Assembly (NCBI RefSeq): GCF_046764005.1
Contig: NZ_JBKOFW010000001.1
Location: 496,001 to 560,000 of the forward strand
Direction: 5' to 3'
DNA: 64,000 nucleotides
From: Oryzobacter faecalis
GTDB lineage: Bacteria > Actinomycetota > Actinomycetes > Actinomycetales > Dermatophilaceae
In this document: piece by piece, positions 24,279 through 33,200 of the stretch
Numbering within the stretch: position 1 is the stretch's first letter
Layout of the letters: each line of letters opens with the position of its first letter
Notes under the pieces: model-generated
Databases searched by the model: none
Told to the model about the DNA's origin: nothing
The model's input: only the letters and a program-made list of their open reading frames with translations
Translations under genes and position numbers: made by a program

Positions 24279-24346
24279 GGGCGCAGTCTCGCACCCGCGC
24301 CGGGCCCGCCGGGACGGGCCCGCCGCGCCCCGTTAGGGTGGTCGGC

Positions 24347-24709
24347 GTGATCGAGCCCGTGACGTGGACCGTGGTGGGCCTGTCGGCACTGCTGTTCGTC
24401 GTCGCCGTCGTCTACGCCTGGCGCGACCGCCTCATCGACGACCGGCTCCTCCTCCTGCTCGCCCTCATCGAGCTCGGGCTCGTCGTCCAGCTCGTCGTCG
24501 GCCTCTTCGGCCTCGGCCAGGTCGACGAGGACACCGAGCAGGCGACGTTCGCGGCCTACCTGGTCAGCCTGCCGCTCATCCCGGTCGGGACGGGCCTGCT
24601 CGCGATCAAGGAGAAGACGCGCTGGGCCATGGGATCGCTCGCGGTCGGCGCCTTCGCCGTCGCCGTCATGACGGCCCGCTGCCTCCAGATCTGGACCCTG
24701 CATGCCTGA
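24347..24709 (+). CDS. Small integral membrane protein, leaderless start
   Basis: The 120-residue protein consists of four hydrophobic helices (TVVGLSALLFVVAVVYAW, LLLLLALIELGLVVQLVVGL, AYLVSLPLIPVGTGLLAI, GSLAVGAFAVAVMTAR) with the charged loop GQVDEDTEQ. No function is known to me. GTG 24347 is chosen over GTG 24338 because TAGGGT (24334-24339) lies exactly 7 bases upstream, the typical leaderless spacing. It overlaps the next small membrane gene by 8 bases, so the two are likely made together. Confidence 0.7.
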   Translation: MIEPVTWTVVGLSALLFVVAVVYAWRDRLIDDRLLLLLALIELGLVVQLVVGLFGLGQVDEDTEQATFAAYLVSLPLIPVGTGLLAIKEKTRWAMGSLAVGAFAVAVMTARCLQIWTLHA

Positions 24710-25103
24710 GGCCTCGCGCCGGGCCCTCGGCGGTCCGGGTGTCGTGCTCGTCGTCGCCTACGGCGTGCTCGCGCTCGCGGCGACCGGCCGGTCGGTGCTC
24801 CAGCTGCTCAGCTACTTCGAGCGCGCGCCGCTCGCGTACCTGCTCTCCGCGCTCGCGGCCGTCGTCTACCTGCTCGCCACCTGGTGCCTCGCGAGGGGCG
24901 GGGGGTGGGTGCGGGTCGGCATCGCCGCGTGCACCGTGGAGCTCGTCGGCGTCCTCGCCGTGGGGGCGGCGTCGTTCGTGGTCCCCGAGGCGTTCCCGGA
25001 CAAGACGGTGTGGTCGCACTTCGGGCAGGGGTACGGCTTCGTGCCCCTCGTCCTCCCCGTCCTGGGGCTGCTGTGGCTCCGGAGGGTCGACCGCGGCGCC
25101 TGA
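24702..25103 (+). CDS. Small integral membrane protein
   Basis: The 133-residue protein has four predicted helices (GVVLVVAYGVLALAATG, LAYLLSALAAVVYLLATWCL, VRVGIAACTVELVGVLAVGA and GFVPLVLPVLGLLWL). The loop PEAFPDKTVWSHFGQGYGF is a recognisable conserved patch of actinobacterial small membrane proteins that I cannot link to a function. Its start lies inside the end of the preceding gene, indicating translational coupling. A long hairpin follows it. Confidence 0.75.
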   Translation: MPEASRRALGGPGVVLVVAYGVLALAATGRSVLQLLSYFERAPLAYLLSALAAVVYLLATWCLARGGGWVRVGIAACTVELVGVLAVGAASFVVPEAFPDKTVWSHFGQGYGFVPLVLPVLGLLWLRRVDRGA

Positions 25104-25131
25104 GGGCAGGTCCGGCCCGCCCTCGACACGT

Positions 25132-25180
25132 GAACCTTCGGTGGGACACCCCGACGTTCGGGGTGCCCCACCGAAGGTTC
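25132..25180. terminator. Long bidirectional hairpin between convergent genes
   Basis: GAACCTTCGGTGGG pairs with CCCACCGAAGGTTC; after one A/C mismatch, CACCCCGA pairs with TCGGGGTG around a 3-base loop. This totals 22 bp in 49 bases. It lies between two convergent gene ends (25103 and 25214), so it probably terminates both. Confidence 0.75.
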
Positions 25181-25213
25181 CGGCATCAGGCGGGAAAGCT
25201 GGTGCAGATGGGG

Positions 25214-25657
25214 TCAGGCGTCGGTCGGCTCGAGCAGGAGGACCGGGATGAGGCGGTCGGTCTTCTCCTGGTAGTCGGCGTAGGGCGGGTAGGCCGCCAC
25301 GCACCGCTCCCACCACGCGGCGCGCTCCTCGCCGCTGATCTCGCGGGCGACGGCCCGCCACGAGCGGGTCCCGTCCTGGAGGGTGATCCGCGGGTCGGCG
25401 CGCAGGTTGCCGTACCAGAGCGGGTGCTCCGCGGCCCCGCCCTTGCTGGCGACGGCCGCGTAGACCCCGTCGTGCTCGACGCGCATCAGGGGGACCTTGC
25501 GCACGGCGCCGGTCTTCACGCCGCGCATCGTCAGCATGACGACCGGACGGTCCATGACGTTAACCACGCCGGTGTCGCCGGCGGCCTCGATGGCCTCGAC
25601 CTGCCGGCGGACCCAGCCGGTGGGGCTCGGACGGTAGTCGGTGTCGTTCTCGCTCAT
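25214..25657 (-). CDS. Deazaflavin (F420)-dependent nitroreductase-family protein
   Basis: The 147-residue protein matches the Ddn/split-barrel F420 family: VVMLTMRGVKTGAVRKVPLM, then YAAVASKGGAAEHPLWYGNL, PRITLQDG and YPPYADYQEKTDR. Members use reduced F420 to reduce quinones or diverse organic substrates, so F420 synthesis elsewhere in the genome is expected. ATG 25657 has AGGTGAG about 10 bases upstream; a TTG at 25669 is also in frame. It follows the aldo-keto reductase gene by 13 bases on the same strand, probably as one redox operon. Confidence 0.85.
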   Translation of the reverse strand: MSENDTDYRPSPTGWVRRQVEAIEAAGDTGVVNVMDRPVVMLTMRGVKTGAVRKVPLMRVEHDGVYAAVASKGGAAEHPLWYGNLRADPRITLQDGTRSWRAVAREISGEERAAWWERCVAAYPPYADYQEKTDRLIPVLLLEPTDA

Positions 25658-25670
25658 GTCGGGGTGCAAC

Positions 25671-26717
25671 TCACCTGCTGCTCGAGGTCTTCCACAGGTT
25701 GATGCCGGCCTCGACCGCGTGCTTGTCGATCTTCGCGAGCTCCTCGGCCGAGAACCTGAGGTTCTTCACCGCGTCGAGGGAGTCGTCGAGCTGGGCGACC
25801 GAGCTGGCCCCGATGAGCACGGACGTGACGCGCTCGTCGCGCAGCGCCCAGGCCAGCGCCATCTGCGCGAGGGACTGGCCGCGGGCCTTCGCCATCCGGT
25901 CGAGGGCGCGGACGTGCTTGAGCGACTCGTCGGTGAGCAGCTTCGGGTCGAGCGACTTCCCCTGTGCCGCACGGGAACCCTCGGGGATGCCCTTGAGGTA
26001 CTTGTTGGTGAGCATCCCCTGCGCGAGCGGCGAGAACGCGATGAGGCCGACGCCCTCGGCGCCGACGACGTCGAGCAGGTCCTCCTCGATCCAGCGGTTG
26101 AGCATCGAGTAGGACGGCTGGTGGATGAGCAGCGGCGTGCCCATCTCACGGAGGATGGCGACGGCCTCGCGGGTGCGGGCGCCCGAGTACGACGAGATCC
26201 CGACGTAGAGGGCCTTGCCCGCGCGGACGAGGGAGTCGAGCGCGCCCATCGTCTCCTCGAGGGGGGTCGTCTCGTCGAAGCGGTGCGAGTAGAAGATGTC
26301 GACGTAGTCCAGGCCCATCCGCTTCAGGGACTGGTCGGCCGAGGCGATGACGTATTTCCGTGAGCCGCCGCCCTGGCCGTACGGGCCGGGCCACATGTCG
26401 TACCCGGCCTTGGAGGAGATGACGAGCTCATCGCGGTAGGGGCGGAAGTCGCGGGCGAAGATCGTGCCGAAGTTGCGTTCGGCGGACCCGTAGGGCGGGC
26501 CGTAGTTGTTCGCGAGGTCGAAGTGCGTGACACCGCGGTCGAAGGCCCGCCGCAGCGTCGCCTGCTGCCGCTCGAGGGGGACGTCGTCGCCGAAGTTGTG
26601 CCACAGGCCCAGCGACACCGCGGGCAGGTCGAGCCCGGAGCGGCCGACCCGGCGGTACGGCATCCCGGCGCGGTAGCGGCCCGCGGCCGCCTTGTACTCG
26701 TCAGCGTGGAACGTCAT
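25671..26717 (-). CDS. Aldo-keto reductase, L-glyceraldehyde 3-phosphate reductase type (YghZ)
   Basis: The 348-residue NADPH-dependent reductase shows the YghZ/KCAB-like features: GMPYRRVGRSGLDLPAVSLG, THFDLANNYGPPYGSAERNFG with the catalytic aspartate and tyrosine, ELVISSKAGYDMWPGPYGQG with the catalytic lysine, YVDIFYSHRFD, and PLAQGMLTNKYLKG. In E. coli YghZ reduces L-glyceraldehyde 3-phosphate and methylglyoxal. ATG 26717 is preceded by GGAGG; an in-frame ATG lies 9 bases upstream. It is divergent from the riboswitch-controlled metY gene. Confidence 0.9.
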   Translation of the reverse strand: MTFHADEYKAAAGRYRAGMPYRRVGRSGLDLPAVSLGLWHNFGDDVPLERQQATLRRAFDRGVTHFDLANNYGPPYGSAERNFGTIFARDFRPYRDELVISSKAGYDMWPGPYGQGGGSRKYVIASADQSLKRMGLDYVDIFYSHRFDETTPLEETMGALDSLVRAGKALYVGISSYSGARTREAVAILREMGTPLLIHQPSYSMLNRWIEEDLLDVVGAEGVGLIAFSPLAQGMLTNKYLKGIPEGSRAAQGKSLDPKLLTDESLKHVRALDRMAKARGQSLAQMALAWALRDERVTSVLIGASSVAQLDDSLDAVKNLRFSAEELAKIDKHAVEAGINLWKTSSSR

Positions 26718-26867
26718 GCCCTCCATCCAACACCCCGGACGCCGGTGTCGGGTGCCCAGGTGCTCGTGGGGCGTCGTCCCGGGACCCGGGCCGGCGGAGG
26801 ACGCCCGCAGCGTGAGACGTCCGACCGGACCCCGGTGACCGCCCTCGGCGGCCGACGTATCCTCGGT

Positions 26868-26977
26868 GCAGGTCATGAGCGCCAGCGCCAAGCCCCGGCT
26901 CGCTGGCCGGCAACCCTCCTCCCGCGGTGGGGTGCCCCGGGTGAGGACCTGGCGCGCGACACCCGTCGCGCGCAAGC
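26868..26977 (+). promoter_or_regulatory. SAM-IV riboswitch upstream of metY
   Basis: The stretch contains the SAM-IV core: GGTCATGAGCGCCAGCG, CAAGCCCCGGCTCGCTGG, CCGGCAACCCTCC, CGGTGGGGTGCCCCGGGTGA, closed by GGTC (26871-26874) with GACC (26946-26949). A 9-bp hairpin GCGCGCGAC-ACCC-GTCGCGCGC (26952-26973) and AAGCGCG follow, as in the second copy at 39 kb. SAM-IV aptamers are known from Actinomycetales and bind S-adenosylmethionine to shut down methionine genes. The gene 88 bases downstream is O-acetylhomoserine sulfhydrylase, which fits. Confidence 0.88.
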
Positions 26978-27003
26978 GCGGGACTCCGCCCCGGGAGGCC
27001 CGC
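26978..27003 (+). terminator. Possible expression-platform hairpin of the metY riboswitch
   Basis: GCGGG-A-CTCC (26978-26987) pairs with GGAG-G-CCCGC (26994-27003) around a 6-base loop, a 9-bp stem with one internal A/G mismatch. It lies just past the aptamer and could act as the SAM-dependent terminator. No U-tract follows. Confidence 0.4.
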
Positions 27004-27064
27004 ACCGACACGACAGTGCGTGCGTCGGGCCGCGGCCCGGCCACCCGAGACTTGGGAGAGAACC

Positions 27065-28447
<1,383 letters not shown>

Positions 28448-28479
28448 CGGCACGCGGGCGGCCCCCGGCCGCATCCCGC

Positions 28480-28525
28480 AACGTGGGTGGAGATCGTCGG
28501 CCGGCCGACGATCTCCACCCACGTT
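28480..28525. terminator. Perfect 46-base palindrome after metY
   Basis: AACGTGGGTGGAGATCGTCG continuing GCC is followed immediately by its exact reverse complement, giving 23 bp with no spacer. It starts 33 bases after the metY stop and probably terminates transcription; on DNA it could extrude a cruciform. Confidence 0.7.
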
Positions 28526-28627
28526 CGCTCGGCGTGGGGGACCGCGGGCCCATCGGCCCTCACCGTCGCCCTTCGGGGCTGTGGACAACCGGTCGGCCGG
28601 GTCGGACCGGCCACCTAGCGTGGGGTG

Positions 28628-28915
28628 ATGACGAGGTACCGGGTCGACGCCGAGGAGGTCGCCGCGCTCGGGGTGGCGCTGCACGAGGCCGGGCTCCACC
28701 TCGCGCAGGTCGGTGACGTCTCCGCCGAGCGCTGGGCGCTCGGGCCGGGGGAGACGGGTCCCGCGGTCGAGGAGCTGCTCGGCGGGTGGCGGCGGTCCCG
28801 GCTCGCGCTCGCCGAGTCGCTCGTCGCGCTGGGCGAGGCGGCGCTCGCGGCGGGGGACGCCTACCTCGACGTCGAGGACGCCACCGAGCGGGCGCTCCGC
28901 GGAGGCTCATGGTGA
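28628..28915 (+). CDS. Small ESX/EspC-like helical protein
   Basis: The 96-residue protein is all-helical by eye with two amphipathic segments (DAEEVAALGVALHEAGLHLA and GGWRRSRLALAESLVALGEA), and ends YLDVEDATERALRGGSW. Size, fold and the start VDAEEVAALG recall EspC/WXG100-type secreted partners. TAGCGT (28616-28621) lies 6 bases before the ATG, giving a leaderless start. Its end overlaps the next gene by 7 bases. No type VII secretion machinery is present in the window, so the assignment is tentative. Confidence 0.6.
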   Translation: MTRYRVDAEEVAALGVALHEAGLHLAQVGDVSAERWALGPGETGPAVEELLGGWRRSRLALAESLVALGEAALAAGDAYLDVEDATERALRGGSW

Positions 28916-30123
28916 GCCCGCCGCTGCACCCGCTGCCCGGGAACCCGGCTGCCGTGCACCTGCTCGCCCGTGCGCTGGCTGGCACCGGTGGTCGGCTGCT
29001 CGCGATGGCCGAAACCCTCGTGCGCCTCCGCGACGACGCGGCGTGGCAGGGGTGCGCCGGGGACGCGTTCGGGGCCCGGGTCGGGGAGGTCCCGGTGGTG
29101 CTCCGCGCGGTCGCCGAGCGGTTCGTCGGAGCGGTCGCCGCCCTCGACGAGCTCGCGGAGGCGATGGGGGCGGCGCAGGCCGTCATCGGTCCGGCCGTGC
29201 GCGACGACGACACCGCCGCCGGCGCCTACGTCCTGCTCGAGGACCGTGCCGCCGCGCTCGTGGCGGCCGGCGCCACCGAGGACGACCCCGCGCTCCTCGT
29301 CGTCCGGCACCTGCAGCGCGAGCAGGTCGGCGCGCAGCAGCGGGCCCGCGACCGGCACGCCGCGGCGCTCGAACGGTTCCGCGCGGTCGACGCCCGGGTC
29401 GCCCGCGTCGTGCGCGCGCTCGCCGAGGACGCGCTCAGGGACCCGGGGCCCTACCGCCTGCTCGCCCGGCTCAGCACGGGCGGGGCCCACGTCGCGGAGC
29501 TGGCCCCCGTCGCCCTCGCGGCGCCTGAGCTGGCGCCCGTCGCCGTCGCCGGCGACTGGGTGGGCACCGGAGCCGACGCGCTCCTCCTCCTGGCCTACGG
29601 CGAGGGCGACGCCCGCGCACTCGCCACCCGGGCTGCCCTGGCCTCGACCGGGGGCGTGGGGCGGGTCCTCAAGCGGGGGGCCACCGCGGGCGCCGAGCTC
29701 ACCGCCGCGGGCGTCCGCACCTCCGGCGGCCTCACGTCCGGCCAGCGCGTGGCCGCGGGGGTCACCGCCTCCGTCCGGGCCAGGCGCGAGGCCGTGCGCA
29801 CGGCCCTCGCGGGGGTGCCCGAGCGCGGGACGCCGAGCGCCCTGCTCGGCGGCCCACCGGTGCCGCGGCTCGTCCACCCGCCCGGGGCGTCGGTGCGTGA
29901 CAGGGCGGCTGCCTCCGCGCGGGACGCGGCGCACCGGGCGCGCGCGTCTGCCGAGGACGCGGTGCGGCGGAAGGTCCTCGACGACTGGCGGCTGGCCAGC
30001 GCGAACGGCCCCGGTGCGCGGCGCATGTACGTCGCGGGGATGACGCTCGAGGGAGCGTCGCGAGCCGTCACCCCGTCCGTCGCGGGCGACCCGCCCGCCG
30101 AGCGCGACCGCGACCCACGATGA
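28909..30123 (+). CDS. Large WXG-like helical protein paired with the EspC-like gene
   Basis: The 404-residue protein has an N-terminal helical part with a WxG motif (LRDDAAWQGCAGDAFGARVG, about residues 43-62) like type VII substrates. A central charged helical region follows (LQREQVGAQQRARDRHAAAL), then a hydrophobic A/G-rich stretch near residue 200-220 and a basic A/R-rich tail. I see no toxin motif at the C-terminus. GGAGG 3 bases before the ATG and the overlap with the preceding gene indicate coupling. The two may form a secreted or surface pair; this is inference only. Confidence 0.6.
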   Translation: MVSPPLHPLPGNPAAVHLLARALAGTGGRLLAMAETLVRLRDDAAWQGCAGDAFGARVGEVPVVLRAVAERFVGAVAALDELAEAMGAAQAVIGPAVRDDDTAAGAYVLLEDRAAALVAAGATEDDPALLVVRHLQREQVGAQQRARDRHAAALERFRAVDARVARVVRALAEDALRDPGPYRLLARLSTGGAHVAELAPVALAAPELAPVAVAGDWVGTGADALLLLAYGEGDARALATRAALASTGGVGRVLKRGATAGAELTAAGVRTSGGLTSGQRVAAGVTASVRARREAVRTALAGVPERGTPSALLGGPPVPRLVHPPGASVRDRAAASARDAAHRARASAEDAVRRKVLDDWRLASANGPGARRMYVAGMTLEGASRAVTPSVAGDPPAERDRDPR

Positions 30124-30157
30124 CGCGCTGAAGCGACCGCGACCCACGATGACGCGC
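30104..30157 (+). repeat. 25-bp direct repeat at the end of the WXG-like gene
   Basis: A 25-base unit starting GCGACCGCGACCCACGATGA occurs at 30104-30128 and again at 30133-30157, perfectly, at a 29-base period. The first copy includes the stop codon of the preceding gene. It looks like a recent slippage or short duplication. Confidence 0.75.
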
Positions 30158-30247
30158 CGGCGCGTCGCGCTGCGGGGCGGCGGCGGCCGCGCGGACGTCG
30201 GGAAACCCCCTCGGGGGCCACCGACCACCCGACCTATCCTGTGACCC

Positions 30248-33200
30248 GTGCCCACCCAGCCCGTCGACACCGTCGACCCTGCCCGGCTGCGGTACCCGGA
30301 GCACCTGCCCGTCGTCGAGGCGCGCGAGGAGATCCTCGCGGCGATCCGCGACCACCAGGTCGTCGTCATCGCCGGCGAGACCGGCTCGGGCAAGACGACC
30401 CAGCTGCCGAAGATGTGCCTCGAGCTCGGGCGCGGGGGTGTCACCGGTCAGGTCGGGCACACTCAGCCGCGCCGCATCGCCGCGCGCTCGGTGGCCGAGC
30501 GGATCGCCGAGGAGATGCAGGTCGAGCTCGGTGACCTCGTGGGCTACCAGGTGCGCTTCACCGACCACAGCAGCGACGCGACCCGGGTCAAGGTGATGAC
30601 CGACGGCATCCTGCTGAGCGAGATGCAGCGCGACCGCGACCTGCGCCGGTACGACACGATCATCATCGACGAGGCCCACGAGCGGTCCCTCAACATCGAC
30701 TTCATCCTCGGCTACCTCAAGCAGCTCCTGCCGCGGCGCCCCGACCTCAAGGTGGTCGTCACCTCGGCGACGATCGACCCCGACCGGTTCGCCCGCCACT
30801 TCGCCACCGACGAGCAGGGCCGCGAGGTTCGCGAGGTCCCCGTCATCGAGGTCTCCGGGCGCACGTACCCGGTCGAGGTGCGCTACCGCCCCCTCGTCGA
30901 GCTCCACCCCGACGGGCGCCACGTCGTGGCCGAGCGCGACCAGGTCACCGGCGTCGTCGAGGCCGTTGAGGAGCTCTGGACCGAGGCGCCCCCGGGCCCG
31001 GAGGCCACCGACATCCTCGTGTTCTTCTCGGGGGAGCGCGAGATCCGCGACGCCGCCGACGCCCTCACGGCGCTGAGGCTGCCGAACACCGAGGTGCTGC
31101 CCCTGTACGCCCGCCTGTCCGCCGCCGAGCAGCACCGGGTCTTCCACCGCGGGGCGGGGCGCCGCATCGTCCTCGCGACCAACGTCGCCGAGACCTCGCT
31201 CACCGTCCCGGGCATCGGCTACGTCGTCGACACCGGGACCGCGCGCATCTCCCGGTACAGCCAGCGCACCAAGGTCCAGCGCCTGCCGATCGAGCCGGTG
31301 AGCCGGGCCAGCGCCCAGCAGCGCACCGGCCGCTGCGGACGTGTCGCGCCCGGCGTGTGCATCCGGCTGTACTCGGAGGAGGACTTCGAGGCCCGCGACG
31401 AGTTCACCGAGCCCGAGATCCAGCGGACCTCCCTGGCCGCCGTCATCCTGCAGATGACGAGCCTCGGCCTCGGCGACGTCACGCGCTTCCCGTTCGTCGA
31501 CGCCCCGGACGCGCGGCAGGTCGCCGACGGCGTGCGCCTCCTCGAGGAGCTCGGCGCGTTCTCGACCGACGAGAAGGGCGGAGGGCGCCACCGCGGCCGA
31601 GCGCGCCGCCTCACCAGCACCGGCCGCACCCTCGCCCGCCTGCCCCTCGACCCCCGTCTCGCCCGGATGGTCGTCGAGGCCGGCCGGCTCGGCTGCACCC
31701 GCGAGGTGCTCGTCATGGTGGCGGCCCTGTCGATCCAGGACCCGCGCGAGCGACCCGCCGACAAGGAGGCGCAGGCCGACCAGTCCCACGCCCGCTTCAA
31801 GGACGAGCGCTCCGACTTCGCCTCGCTCCTCGCCCTGTGGCGCCACGTCAAGGACCAGCAGAAGGCGCTGTCGCACAGCGCCTTCCGCCGGATGTGCAAG
31901 AACGAGTACCTGCACTACCTCCGCATCCGCGAGTGGCAGGACCTGCACGCGCAGCTTCGCCAGGCCTGCCGCAGCGTGCGGATCGACCCCGACCGCGCGA
32001 CGGCGGCCCGCGACGCCGAACCCGACTGGGACACCGTGCACCGCGCGATCCTCACCGGCCTGCTGTCCCACGTGGGGGTGAGGGACGAGGTCAAGCGCGA
32101 GTACCAGGGCGCCCGGGGTGCACGCTTCGGCATCAGCCCCGGGAGCTCGCTGTTCCGCCGGCAGCCGGACTACGTCATGAGCGCCGAGCTCGTCGAGACC
32201 ACGCGCCTGTGGGCACGCGTCAACGCCCGCATCGAGCCCGAGTGGGCCGAGGAGGCCGGGGCTCACGTCGTCACTCGCACCGTCAGCGAGCCCCGCTGGT
32301 CGAGGAGGGCCGGTGCCGCCGTCGCGACCGAGCGGGTCACCCTCTACGGCGTCCCGCTCGTCACCGACCGCACGATCCAGTACGCGCGCGTCGACCCCGA
32401 GGCCGCGCGCGAGATCTTCGTCCGCAGCGCGCTCGTCGAGGGCGACTGGGAGCCGGTCCACGACTTCTGGAAGCAGAACCAGCGCACCCTCAGGCGCGTC
32501 GAGGAGCTCGAGGAGCGGGCCCGCCGGCGCGACATCGTCGTCGACGACGAGGTCGTCTTCGAGTTCTACGACTCCCGCATCCCGCCCGACGTCACCGACG
32601 AACGGCGCTTCGACCGCTGGTGGCGGGGTGAGCGCCGCCGCCGACCCGACCTGCTGACCCTCACCGAGACGGTCCTCACGAGCGAGGCGGGGGAGGAGGT
32701 GTCGGCCGCGGACTACCCGCGGACCTGGCGCCAGGGCGACCTCGAGCTCGACGTCACGTACCAGTTCTCGCCCGGCCAGGCCGCCGACGGCGTCACCGTG
32801 CACGTCCCCGTCGCCGTCCTCAACCGCCTGCGCCCCGATGGCTTCGACTGGCAGGTCCCCGGCCTGCGCGACGACCTCGCCGTCGCCCTCCTCAGGTCGC
32901 TGCCGAAGGCCACCCGTCGCCACTTCGTCCCCACCCCCGACCACGCGATGGCCGCCCTCGCCGAGGCCGACCCCGCGAACGGTCCGCTCACCGACGAGCT
33001 GGCCCGGGTCCTGTTCTCCCGCACCGGCGTGCGCATCCAGCCGGGGGAGTGGGACCTCGCCCGCGTCCCCGACCACCTCCGCATCACCTTCAGCGTCGAG
33101 GGCCCGCGGCGGCAGGTCGTCGCGAGCGGCAAGGACCTCGAGGCGCTGCGGGAGCAGGCCGGGGGTGCCGTCCGCCAGGGGGTGGCGCACGCGGCGGCCT

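Noticed and set aside
26801..27064. SAM-I or cobalamin riboswitch instead of SAM-IV
   Set aside because: The arrangement of GGTCnTGAGnnCCAGCG, GGCAACCCTCC and CGGTGGGGTGCCCCGGGTGA matches SAM-IV; the SAM-I kink-turn segment and the cobalamin box are absent.
28628..30123. Polymorphic toxin with immunity gene
   Set aside because: The C-terminus shows no toxin motif and no small immunity-like gene follows; only a tandem repeat and hrpA lie downstream.
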